The position numbers and the translations under genes are program-made. This document shows positions 19,877-28,849 of a stretch of DNA of 64,000 nt, piece after piece. The notes under the pieces are model-generated. The model was not told where the DNA came from and did no database searches. It saw only the letters and a program-made list of their open reading frames with translations. This stretch comes from JBBRHH01 sp963788015 (GTDB lineage: Bacteria; Planctomycetota; Phycisphaerae; Tepidisphaerales; Tepidisphaeraceae). How positions within the stretch are numbered: the stretch's first letter is position 1; every line of letters begins with the position of its first letter. The stretch lies in assembly GCA_963788015.1 (NCBI GenBank), contig CAWBEY010000002.1:1-64000 (forward strand), in the 5' to 3' direction.

Positions 19877-20104
19877 TCAGCCCGTTTTTGCTCTATTGCC
19901 GCCGGCTCCCTCCACCATTTTCTCCAGCCGTTTCGCGGCCTCTTCATTGGTGGGAATATCCCCCAGCCCCTCCTCGTCCTCCCCCACCTTGCCGTCCACG
20001 ATGTCGCGCGGCATCGACGAGTTGTTCCCGGCCGACGGCCCCATGTTCCGGGACCCGCTGTGCTCCGTCTCCCCACCTTCGGGATCAAAAATACTCCGCG
20101 TCAT
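19877..20104 (-). CDS. Small acidic hypothetical protein
   Basis: This 75-aa product begins MTRSIFDPEGGETEHSGSRN and is Gly-, Glu- and Asp-rich with no membrane segment. GAGAGGAG lies 7 nt before the ATG at 20104, a strong Shine-Dalgarno sequence that makes it a likely real gene. A one-base shift near the end would give a longer, still acidic tail (RAEEDLGEVDPEEGI) ending at 19837. Given the error pattern of the window that version may be the true one. I do not recognise a family. It lies directly downstream of the CAP/CBM6 protein gene's stop (20164) on the same strand. Confidence 0.5.
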   Translation of the reverse strand: MTRSIFDPEGGETEHSGSRNMGPSAGNNSSMPRDIVDGKVGEDEEGLGDIPTNEEAAKRLEKMVEGAGGNRAKTG

Positions 20105-20163
20105 GGTGATGCTCCTCTCAGGTTTGCGACCCTCAAGTTGCAACCGCCATACCACCGGCAGCC

Positions 20164-22114
20164 TCATCCCACCTTCGTCAGCTGCATCCAGTTCACATCA
20201 CCCACGTACCCGCTGGGCGCGGCCGTATCGAACGCCAGACGCAGCACATGCTGTCCCGCGCTCAGCGCAACGCTTGCCTTGGTGATCGTCTGCCAATTGT
20301 CCCACCCGCCGGTGTTGGGCACACTGATCTTTCCCGTCACATCCACCCCATCGCTCTCCAGGTGTAATGAACCGCCACTCGCCGCCGACGCCACCCGGAA
20401 GTCCAGGTTGTACGTCCCCGCCTGCGCCACATTCACCGTGTATTTCAGCCATTCGCCGGCCCGCGTATAACTCAGGCGTGCGGTGCCGTCGCTGTCGCCG
20501 CTCGCGTGCAAGTCCACCCCCGTGCCGGGCCGCGCGTTCAGTCCGCCCAGGTTCGCCGCCTCGCCGTCGTGGTAACCCACTCCTTCGCCGCCGTTGTCGA
20601 AGTTCTCGAGTTGAATCATCGTCGGCACAGTCGCGGAAATCGGAAGCGGCCCCGTTGAAAACGGCGATGAAGTTACAGGCGCGCCGCCTGACCGAACCGT
20701 CATCGCATCAAAGTTGCCCGCATATCCGCTCGCGCCATTGGCATCGAACGCCACCGTCAGCACGTGCGTCCCGGCCGACAGCGTCACGCTCTTTGTCATC
20801 GTCTGCCAGTTGTTCCATCCGCCGGTATTGGGAATGTTCATCCGGCCTGTCAGGTCCGCGCCGTCACTTTCCAGATGAAACCCGCCGCCATTGCCGGACG
20901 ACGCCACCCGGAAATCGACGTTGTAAGTTCCCGCCTGCGCCACGTTCACCGTGTACTTCAGCCATTCCCCAGCCCGAATCCAGCCCACGCTCAATCCTCC
21001 GGATCGATCCGTGCCTCCAAGGTCCACCCCATCGCTGCCGCGATAGGTGGTCTGTCCGAAGTTGGTCGCCTCCATGTCGTGATACGCCACGCCCTCGCCC
21101 CCCTTGTCATAATTCTCCGCTTCAATCGTGGTGCCGCCCGTGGCCGAAATCGCCAGCGGCCCATTCCCGAATGGCGTCAAGACTGACGGCGGCGGAGAAG
21201 GCGGCACGACTGGTGGCACCACCGGCGGCGGCGGCGACGTTCCGTTCACCATGAACGGCGTGAAATCCTCCTTCACGTTGTCTGTGCCAATCGTCACGTT
21301 TCCCTTGTTCACTGTTCCGCCCAACGCTCCCCCGGAGGCGCCGACCGCATACGTTCCGGCCGCCAGCGGCAGGCTATACCCGCCGGTGGCATATGACGTG
21401 GTCGTAAAAACTGCGTTGTCAGACGTGCGGCGCACGGTGATGGTCACGCCCCCGATGCCTTCGCCAACATTGTAGAAATTGTTGTGGTTCACCGAGTCGG
21501 TGTACGCGACGCCGGTGAGGAACGGCCCGGACACGCTTGTCACGGCCGTGTCCATGATTCCAAATACATAATTGGTGTTGAACATCCTCCCCCCGGCAAA
21601 GCCAAACCCAATCTCGCGCACCTGCGGATCCATGATGTTCAGCCGATGTCCCGGCGGGGTCTCCCACGGGTCGATGAACAACTCCGTCTGCACCTCGCCG
21701 GCCTCCTTCTCCGGGTTTGACATGGGCGTGCCGGCGCCGTTTTCCGAGCCTTTGAAGAACCAGACGAAGTTGTACCCCGCGTTCTTCATCCGATCGCCAG
21801 GGGACGTGCCGCCGGGCCCGATGTGCTGGATGATTCCCGTCTGCATGATGTACTGCGCCTGGCCGCGCGGTGTATTCAAGAATCGTGTTCAGCGCCACCG
21901 GTTGCTTGGCGGCATCGGAAATTTCGCCCGGCTTCAAATGCTGGTTCAGCGCCACCCCATCCCGCGCTGCCTCGGCCTCGGGATTGGCCCGGGCCCTGTT
22001 GACCAGTTCAATTTCATATTGCTCCTGAGCGGTCGGCACGGCCGTCAGCGACAGCATTTGACGACATTCCAGCAATTCAAAACGACAACGAGACTGGCTA
22101 CGCGGCATGGGCAT
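20164..22114 (-). CDS. Exported CAP-domain protein with two CBM6-like domains
   Basis: A protein of about 650 aa, likely extracellular. The N-terminus RFELLECRQMLS matches the LExRQLL-type start of Planctomycetota exported proteins. A CAP/SCP domain follows (EIELVNRARANPEAEA, then AGYNFVWFFKGSENG and GFGFAGGRMFNTNYVFG). Then come a short Cna-B/carboxypeptidase-like repeat (GGVTITVRRTSDNAVFTTTS) and a Pro-rich linker. Two tandem CBM6-like sugar-binding domains complete it, each with an IEAEN or IQLEN start, RAGEWLKYTVNVAQAGTYN and a GGW-NWQT motif. One frame change near 21875 separates the first 60 residues. The domain order suggests a cell-wall or biofilm polysaccharide-binding protein. Confidence 0.8.
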
Positions 22115-22348
22115 AGGCCTTTCGGGTAAACGAAACCGGAGTCTATGAAGACACGGAAAGGAGCGACTAAGTTTTAGTCCGCTGTGACGGGCGGTGGGTT
22201 GCTGATGCCCTGTGTGACGCGAGGAAAATAAGAAGGCTGGGGTAGATGGTCAAGCACAAAATGCCGTGAAATCGTAGAAAACAATAAAATGATAGTTCCC
22301 CTGCGCCCTCCCGCTACGTCCCGAACATGGCCGCAGGCGCATGAATTA

Positions 22349-22531
22349 TCAGCGCCGTCCCCGGCGTCTTCTGCCGCGTGGTCCGGTAAACATCCGAGTC
22401 AGCCGGCGCGACGTGGCAAAACTGGCCACAACCATCAACATCATCATCCCCGGAGGCTCAGGAACAGCAGCGCCCGCCATGCCAACGAAACATACACCGA
22501 CATGGATAGATAAAGCGATCACTGCTTCCAC
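22349..22531 (-). CDS. PEP-CTERM-like mini-protein or gene remnant
   Basis: The 60-aa product contains AAVPEPPGMMMLMVVASFA followed by an Arg-rich tail, which fits the PEP-CTERM sorting pattern: VPEP, hydrophobic helix, basic end. In known proteins this tag sits at the end of a long exported protein; here only about 22 residues precede it. The start would be GTG at 22531 and no Shine-Dalgarno sequence is seen. It is either the surviving end of a decayed gene or a very small secreted peptide. It lies in a 624-nt gap (22115-22738) in which I see no other gene. Confidence 0.4.
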   Translation of the reverse strand: MEAVIALSIHVGVCFVGMAGAAVPEPPGMMMLMVVASFATSRRLTRMFTGPRGRRRRGRR

Positions 22532-22738
22532 GATCGTCGCATCATAACAGTCCGCAGGTGCATCAACTCATACGCAAGCCCTTCCCCTCTTCACCGAACC
22601 CTGAACCCCCCAACCATGAACCCCACTAAAATGACGCAAATCAGAACATATCGTTTGACACGCCGGGCAATTGAGGTAATATTCCGGCCCGTTCTGTGAA
22701 CCGTTTTTTTTGACCACCCAACTCCGGGAGACACGCGC

Positions 22739-23047
22739 ATGTTGTTGACCAAGCACGAAGGGGAAACGTTCCTCAACCAGACCGTTTACATCAGCGGCCA
22801 GGCTTTCGTCCGTTGTAAATTCGTCGCCTGCACCCTGATTCTTCGCGAGACCATCTACCACCTCGAAGGTTGCTCCTTCGAGCGCTGCAACTGGCACGTT
22901 GACTGGGTGCTCATGTGGGGCAGCCCTGAGTCGCTCCGCGAAATCAAGTCGCTGGTGGCCCTCATGGAACAGGCCCAGCAGACCCAGCTTCCGCCCGACC
23001 AGCTCGGCGCCGGCACCACCAACGCCACCGAATCTTCGGTGCGGTAA
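22739..23047 (+). CDS. Conserved-looking 102-aa hypothetical protein, Cys/Phe repeats
   Basis: A small soluble protein with an intact frame. ATG 22739 follows GGGAG at a good distance. Residues 15-55 show a loose periodic pattern of aromatic residues with Cys (FVRCKFVACTLIL and CSFERCNWHV), reminiscent of pentapeptide or right-handed beta-helix coils, then an Ala/Gln-rich helix (SLVALMEQAQQTQ). A strong hairpin follows 34 nt after the stop. No family name can be given. Confidence 0.6.
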   Translation: MLLTKHEGETFLNQTVYISGQAFVRCKFVACTLILRETIYHLEGCSFERCNWHVDWVLMWGSPESLREIKSLVALMEQAQQTQLPPDQLGAGTTNATESSVR

Positions 23048-23081
23048 GGGATCTGCCGACAATCGGTAGTTCGAATCACTT

Positions 23082-23109
23082 CGGGACGGGCCCAAAAAGG
23101 CCCGTCCCG
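23082..23109 (+). terminator. Rho-independent terminator-like hairpin
   Basis: CGGGACGGGCC (23082-23092) pairs perfectly with GGCCCGTCCCG (23099-23109) around CAAAAA, followed by ATTTCATT. It terminates the 102-aa protein gene. Confidence 0.7.
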
Positions 23110-23203
23110 ATTTCATTGAATATCGCGGCGCGTGCCATATCCTTGGGCGGTGCTCAACGACCTCGCTCCTCCATCGGGTTCACGCTATCGCCCGAGGCTC
23201 ATC

Positions 23204-24864
23204 ATGCCCTCCCGCCGGCACCCTCCTTTCCGAATTCTGAAGCTGCTCCTTCTTCTCCTTATTCTCCCGCTCAAAGCGCACGCCCTCGATCCAGATCAGA
23301 TTCTGCTCCTGGTCAACAAGAACATCCCCGAAAGCCAGAAGCTGGCCGAGTTCTATAAAAATGCCCGCCAAATTCCGGACGGCCACACTCTCGCCCTCAA
23401 CATTCCCGGCGGCGAAGAAATCCCCTTCGATACCTACGAAACCATCGTCATCCCCGCCGTCCGCGACTTCCTGCGCGACAACAAGCTCGATCATAAGATC
23501 ACCTGCATCGTCACGTTTTACGGCCTGCCCCTCCGCATCGCCGCCCGCACGGGAACCCCCGACGAAAAACGCGAGCTCGCCCAGGTCCACGCCGATCAGG
23601 CCGATGCCCTGCGCCAGATCCACACCAGCGTTACCGATCTGGAGAACCTGGCCCAAAAGCACGATCCCTCCTTCAAGCCCCCGGCCGCCGAAGACTTGCA
23701 GCGCCCTCGCCTCCCGCTGGGACACCGCCCTGCGCACTCTCGCCCAGTTGCACATCACGGATGCGGACGAGCGGGGCAAACTCTCATCCGCCATCATCGC
23801 CTCCGCCGACCGCATGGTCGGGCCGGCCGGCACGCTCCGGCGATTTCCCGTGGCCGCGTTGCCCGAGGAAAAAAAGCACGAGCTGGAATCCACCCGACAG
23901 CTCATCGAGGCCGGCGTTGAAGAGATCCAGCGCCTGCAAGGCCGCCGCTTCGACGCCATGGCCCGCGACCGCCTTCGCACCGTCATGCGCCAGTACCAGG
24001 GCCTGTTAAACTACGCCCTGCTTCTCCAGGCGCAGGCGGCCTATCTCGAACCAGCCGACACAACCGCCTCCTTCGAAAACGAACTGGCGTTGCTCTGGGC
24101 CGAATATTACCCACGCTCGCGCTGGCTCCCCAATCCGCTGAATTACCGCGCAAGCCGGCAGCTATCCTTCAACGCTTATGACCGCGCGGCTGGACGCTCC
24201 CATCCCACAGAAAGTGCGCGACATCATTCTCACCGGCCTGGCCGTCGAGCGTGACGGCCTGAAGGGCAAGGTCGTCATCGACAGTCGCGGCATCGCCGCC
24301 ACCGGCCCGCAGGCCGTCTACGGCAGCTACGGCTGGTACGATCAAACCCTTCGCAACCTTGCCAAAATCGTCAGCGAAAAGTCGAACCTGAAACTATTGC
24401 ACGATGATTCTCCCGACGTCATGCCGGCCGGCAGCGCCCGCGACGTGGCCGTCTACTGCGGCTGGTACAGCGTCCGCAAATACATCCCCTGCTGCTCGTT
24501 CAACCCCGGCGCAGTCGGCTTCCACGTCGCCAGCTACGAACTCGTGAGCCTACACGGTGATGGCGAACGCGGCTGGTGCACCGGCCTTCTCAACGACGGC
24601 GTCGTCGCCACCCTGGGGGCGGTGGCCGAACCGTATCTCCACTCCTTCCCGCAGGCCGACGAGTTCTTCCCCCTGCTCTTCACCGGCAAGCTCACCTTGG
24701 CGGAGGTCTACTGGAAAACCACCCCCTTCACGAGCTGGATGCAAACACTGATCGGCGACCCCCTGTACACCCCGTACAAGAAAAACCCTGCTATCCGGAT
24801 CGACGATCTGCCCCCCGCCCTGAAATCTATCTTCACCCACCCCGCCTCGAAACCTGCCGATTGA
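23204..24864 (+). CDS. Exported TIGR03790-like protein
   Basis: A protein of about 550 aa with an N-terminal signal peptide (a Leu-rich run then KAHA, residues 10-27). ILLLVNKNIPESQKLAEFY followed by CIVTFYGLPLRIA matches the family TIGR03790, uncharacterised exported proteins common in Planctomycetota and Acidobacteriota. The later MTARLDAPIPQKVRDII and YCGWYSVRKYIP, with a terminal IGDPLYTPYKK, are also typical. Frame changes near 23695 and 24175 split it in three. The start at 23204 is chosen for the signal peptide. The function of the family is not established. Confidence 0.72.
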
Positions 24865-24912
24865 CTCCCAATCACCCAAACGCGTAATGGCTAAAGCGGC
24901 AGGAACTCCAGG

Positions 24913-24951
24913 CGATGATGATTTTCGCCAGGCGGGTCATCATGATTAGGT
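24913..24951 (+). terminator. Possible hairpin after the TIGR03790-like gene
   Basis: ATGATGA (24915-24921) pairs with TCATCAT (24937-24943) across a loop that itself contains CGCC/GGCG. There is no U tract. This is a weak terminator candidate. Confidence 0.3.
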
Positions 24952-25058
24952 AAGTTTACCCGGTGCCCGCAGTCTCACCCGCGCCGACTGGCGTTTGGGG
25001 TGGAGGGCTTTAAGAAAATCATGGAAGAAAGGTGGGGCGGGGTGGCACTGTTCTATAG

Positions 25059-25688
25059 ATGGTGCCAGCATGTGAGATGTCGGCCACAGGATTGGGTTTT
25101 ATCCGCGAGAGTGGGAAGCGGGTATGGAGAGAAGAATTGCCGGATAGCGATCTGGAATTGTTGCGATCGACGGCGGGTGGAGACGCCCATGCGTTTGCCG
25201 CGCTGGTGGACCGGCATTCGGCGCAGTTGTTTCGGCTGGCGATGTGGTGGTCGGGCAACCGGGCGGACGCGGAGGATGTGGTGCAGGAGACCTTTGCGGG
25301 CGCGTTCAAGGGGGCGGCGGCGTTTAGCGGGCGGTCGTCGGTGAAGACGTGGCTGACGCGGATCCTGATGCGGCAGGCCGCCAAGATCAAGGCCAGGCAG
25401 CGGTTACGGGGGCAGACGCTGTCGCTGGATGTGTCTAACGAGGGATCGCATTCTGGCAATGGACAGTTTGCGACGGGTGCGACGACGCAGGTGGATCAGA
25501 GGATTGATTTGCAGGCGATGATCCAGACCTTGCCGGAGGAGCATCGGGAAGTGATCGTGCTGCGGGAAGTGCAGGGCCTGTCGTATGAGGAGATGGCGCA
25601 GGTGCTGGGGATTCCGGTGGGGACGGTGGAGTCGAGACTTTTTCGGGCCCGCGCTGGTTTGCGGCAACGGCTGAAGGAGTACGCGTGA
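25059..25688 (+). CDS. ECF-type RNA polymerase sigma factor
   Basis: A group IV sigma factor of about 205 aa that would direct RNA polymerase to stress promoters. Region 2 is visible in VDRHSAQLFRLAMWWSGN and ADAEDVVQETFAGAF. Region 4 has LPEEHREVIVLREVQGLSYEEMAQVLGI with the helix-turn-helix and VGTVESRLFRARAGL. The start may be 25059 or 25077 (MSATGLGF); neither has a strong Shine-Dalgarno sequence. An inverted repeat TGGCAC/GTGCCA (25043-25048, 25062-25067) overlaps the first start. The stop overlaps the next gene's start in GTGA, so the two are translationally coupled. Confidence 0.93.
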   Translation: MVPACEMSATGLGFIRESGKRVWREELPDSDLELLRSTAGGDAHAFAALVDRHSAQLFRLAMWWSGNRADAEDVVQETFAGAFKGAAAFSGRSSVKTWLTRILMRQAAKIKARQRLRGQTLSLDVSNEGSHSGNGQFATGATTQVDQRIDLQAMIQTLPEEHREVIVLREVQGLSYEEMAQVLGIPVGTVESRLFRARAGLRQRLKEYA

Positions 25689-26236
25689 ATACGATGCTGG
25701 ATGGAAGCGTGGGGATCGGAGCCTTTATGGAAGCGTGTGCGATGACATCTCGAATCGGTGCTTTCCACGATGGGGAACTGGATTCAGCAATGCGCCGGGA
25801 GGTGGAGCAACATCTGGCTGTTTGCGCGGATTGCCGGGCGGAGTTGGAATCGTTGCGGCGGATGTCGGGGTTGTTTGGTTCCGCGTCGGCGATGGAGATG
25901 ACGGCGGAGGAAATGGGGCGCGTGCATCGGTTGGCCGAGGCGCTGGTGGAGGAGAGTCAGTCGGATCGGTCGCTGCTGCGGTTTGTGGGTGGGCTGCTGG
26001 CGGCGGCGGCGTCGATTTTGGTGGTGTGCGGGGCGTGGTGGTCGGAGATTTCGCCGACGGTACCTGCGGTTGGGCCGGTGCGGGTGGCGGTGGATAGCCC
26101 GGCGTGGGAGCGGGTGGCGATGACATTGCGGGTGGATCCGGAGCCAGTGCGTGGAGAGGGCACAGCGCTGGCGGATGCGCGGCTGGCCGACTGGATGCTG
26201 GACGGTCTGTCGGGAGGGAAACATCATGACGAATAA
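25685..26236 (+). CDS. Membrane anti-sigma factor with zinc-finger (ZAS/zf-HC2) domain
   Basis: A 183-aa protein. The N-terminal H-x3-C-x2-C motif in VEQHLAVCADCRAELE is the zinc anti-sigma signature that holds the ECF sigma factor inactive. A single membrane helix lies near residues 100-118 (LLRFVGGLLAAAASILVVC), leaving a periplasmic C-terminal domain as sensor. The GTG start at 25685 overlaps the sigma stop. Its own stop lies 11 nt inside the following gene, so three genes form a tightly coupled operon. Confidence 0.88.
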   Translation: MNTMLDGSVGIGAFMEACAMTSRIGAFHDGELDSAMRREVEQHLAVCADCRAELESLRRMSGLFGSASAMEMTAEEMGRVHRLAEALVEESQSDRSLLRFVGGLLAAAASILVVCGAWWSEISPTVPAVGPVRVAVDSPAWERVAMTLRVDPEPVRGEGTALADARLADWMLDGLSGGKHHDE

Positions 26237-26705
26237 AACAAAGACGCTGTTGCTGCTAGCATTTGTGATTGCGCTCGGCGCGGGGGCGGCGGCGGGGGTG
26301 GTCCTATCGCGCATGCCCAAAGGAAATAATCATCCGTTGCCTATCGTTCCAGGGAATGAAAGGTCTACGCTGGCGGAAGAGTTGCAACTTTCGCCGCAGC
26401 AGTCGGACCAGATGCGGAGCATCTGGGAGAATGTGAGGGATAAGGCGCACGATTGTTTTGAGGAGGCACAGAACATTCAAAAAGGGCGGGATGAGGCGCT
26501 GATGGGACTTTTGAATGACGAGCAGAAGGCAAAGTTTGAGAAGATATCCAAGGAGTATGCGGACCGTTTCACGGCAATGACGGCCCGGCGGGAGGCGATG
26601 TTTCAGGAGGCGGTGGAGAAGACAAAGAAGATTCTGAATCCGGAGCAGACGGCGAAATATGATGAGATTTTACGGAAGCGCGTGGGGGGCGACCATCACC
26701 ATTGA
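26226..26705 (+). CDS. Periplasmic CpxP/Spy-like (LTxxQ) stress protein
   Basis: A 159-aa protein. An N-terminal hydrophobic segment (TLLLLAFVIALGAGAAAGVV) is a signal or anchor. The rest is helical and charged, with two LTxxQ-like repeats: LQLSPQQSDQMRSIWENV and KILNPEQTAKYDEIL. CpxP/Spy-type proteins bind misfolded envelope proteins or metals. The C-terminus GGDHHH could bind metal. The start overlaps the end of the anti-sigma gene by 11 nt. Together the operon looks like an envelope-stress circuit in which this protein could be the sensor partner. Confidence 0.78.
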   Translation: MTNKTKTLLLLAFVIALGAGAAAGVVLSRMPKGNNHPLPIVPGNERSTLAEELQLSPQQSDQMRSIWENVRDKAHDCFEEAQNIQKGRDEALMGLLNDEQKAKFEKISKEYADRFTAMTARREAMFQEAVEKTKKILNPEQTAKYDEILRKRVGGDHHH

Positions 26706-26715
26706 GGCGAAGCCT

Positions 26716-26824
26716 ACCACGGAGGCACGGAGACACGGAGGAAGAGCACGGAGGAGAGGATTGATTGAGCGGAGATGAAGGTGCGGGGGTTGTTGTTTTG
26801 GGGGTCACGGGCGGGGCGCCCGTG
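26716..26824. repeat. ACGGAGG repeat and CACGGGCG palindrome
   Basis: The gap after the CpxP-like gene holds a run of CACGGAG units (26716-26758) and the palindrome CACGGGCG (26806-26813) with CGCCCGTG (26817-26824). Both belong to repeat families seen elsewhere in the right-hand segment. Confidence 0.65.
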
Positions 26825-26894
26825 CCACGTTTTGGTGGGTGGTTTTGGGGATGCGGTGGGGCGGGTGAGTTTGAGTGATTGAAGGAGTTTTTTT

Positions 26895-28782
26895 ATGGCT
26901 TCGAAATATTTGAATTATGGAGCTGGCCGTCGGGTGGGGGCGCGGGTTGAGGTGTTGGAGGGGCGGCAACTGTTGACGGCGGTGGTGATTCAGCCTTCGG
27001 TGGTGTTGCGGCCGGATGCCAGCGGGAATGTCGTTGTTGATGGCTACTCGCCAAAGCAGATTCGGGACGCTTATGGGTTCAACAGCCAGGGGGGCGATGG
27101 CAGCGGTCAGACGATTGCGATCATTGGCGCCTACAACGATCCGAAGATCCTGTCTGATCTTCAGGTCTTTGATCGCAAGTTTGGGATTTACGATCCGCCG
27201 AGCTTGAAGGTGGTGAACCAGAGTGGTGGATCGGCCAGCGGGCTGCAGACGGATGCGGGGTGGGCGGGCGAGCTATCGCTGGACGTGGAGTGGGCTCATG
27301 CGATTGCGCCCAAGGCGAATATCATGGTGGTGGAGGCCAACTCGGATAGCCTGAGCAGTTTGATGACGGCCGTGAATTATGCGCGTCATGCGGCCGGGGT
27401 GTCGGTGGTTTCGATGAGCTGGGGGGCCGGTGAATTCTGGGGGCAGACCAGCTACGACGCGTACTTCACCACGCCGGCGGGGCATCAGGGCGTGACGTTC
27501 GTGGCCGCGAGCGGCGACAGCGGATCCTGGTGGGGGCCGTCGTGGCCGTCCAGTTCGGCGAACGTATTGGCTGTCGGGGGGACGTCTTTGTCGTTGAGCG
27601 GCTCGAATGCATACGCGGGCGAATCGGGATGGCAGGACAGCGGCGGCGGGATCAGCTCGTACGTCAGCGAGCCGTCGTATCAGAGCAAGGCACAGACAAC
27701 CGGAGGTCGAACAAACCCGGACGTGGGCTACAACGCCGATCCGAATACCGGCTTCGCCGTCTACGATTCCATTGCCTATCAAGGGTATAGCGGATGGCAG
27801 GTGGTGGGCGGAACGAGCGCGGGGGCGCCGCAATGGGCCGGGACTTGTGGCGATTGCGAATCAGGGACGCACGGCCAAGGGCGCTGGCACATTGGACGGG
27901 GCGACCGGGACGTTGCCGGCGCTTGTATGGGATGTACAACAATTCCGCGACGTACGCAGCCGATTTTCATGATGTGACCAGCGGCTCCAGCTCGTATTTC
28001 CTGCACTCACACCAGGGGTACGATGGCGTGACGGGATTGGGCAGCCCGAAGGCGGACAAAGTGATCGCGGGGTTGATCGCCGCGAGCGGCGGAGCAGCGC
28101 CTGCGAACGCTAGGGCGAGCGCTCTGCGGCGGGTGGCGACCGGCCGTGCGGCGTGCCTTTGAAGGCCAGCCACCGGTGGTGGCGCTTCCGGCGGGGTCGG
28201 CGGCCGGCGCGAGCGCGGCGGGCGTTGCGAGCGTCACGCGGAATAGTTCAACGGGATTGGTCGTGGCGGCAGCGAAGTGATATTGCGTTGTCGCGCGGGG
28301 TGGTGCGAACTACTAACGCGGCGCTGGGGGCGCTTGTGGGCGAGGTTGTGCTGGCGCAGACGGATGGTGTCGCGGCCGGACTGTTTTCGACGCAGCCGAT
28401 GGAGGCGCTGCGGCAGATGGCGAATGTCGCCATGGCCGCACCGGCGGCGCTGGCGGCGGAGGTGGGCTTGCCCGCGGCCCAGGAGGCGTCGGGGGCAGAT
28501 GTTGTGGAGGCGGGTGCGGGTGCGCCGCAGGCCCGGGCGCGGCGGGTTTACAACATTGCGCGCATCGACGTCATGACGGCGTTTGCCGATGCGTGGGCGT
28601 CGTTTGCGGACGAGAACGCGGCCGTGCCGAAAATGCTGGCGGTAGTGACCCGGAACGTGCGGGCATGGGTGATCACGGCCGTTGTTGCGGGATTTGATGT
28701 GATGCTTGCCGGCTACTGGCTGGCAGGGCGTACGGGTCGGCGGCGCAAAGCGCGGCGGGCGGCGGACGCGCGGGTTGGCTGA
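26895..28782 (+). CDS. Sedolisin-family (S53) protease, membrane-anchored
   Basis: An exported serine-carboxyl protease of about 629 aa. The N-terminus VEVLEGRQLLT is of the LExRQLL type. The catalytic Glu and Asp lie in GELSLDVEW (E-x3-D), the oxyanion Asp in AASGDSGSWW, and the nucleophile Ser in GGTSAGAPQWAG. The usual 180-residue propeptide of sedolisins is absent. After HQGYDGVTGLGSP a long low-complexity Ala-rich region leads to a C-terminal membrane helix (WVITAVVAGFDVMLAGYWLAG) and an Arg-rich tail. Frame changes near 27838, 27940, 28125 and 28280 break the gene, and the joined pieces form one protein. Confidence 0.78.
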
Positions 28783-28849
28783 TCAAACTTGACGCTTGAA
28801 ACTCCCACTTTTTCGCGTGGCCGCCCTACAATGAGCTGCAAGGAAGCTC

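Noticed and set aside
23041..23110. TTCGAATC resembling a tRNA T-arm
   Set aside because: No acceptor stem, D-arm or anticodon arm can be drawn around it. The following bases form a terminator hairpin instead.
28120..28300. Separate gene beginning near 28153 after the sedolisin
   Set aside because: The first 35 codons of that frame are Arg/Trp noise. A one-base shift gives a continuous Ala/Val-rich linker joining the protease to the C-terminal TM segment, so one gene is more likely.
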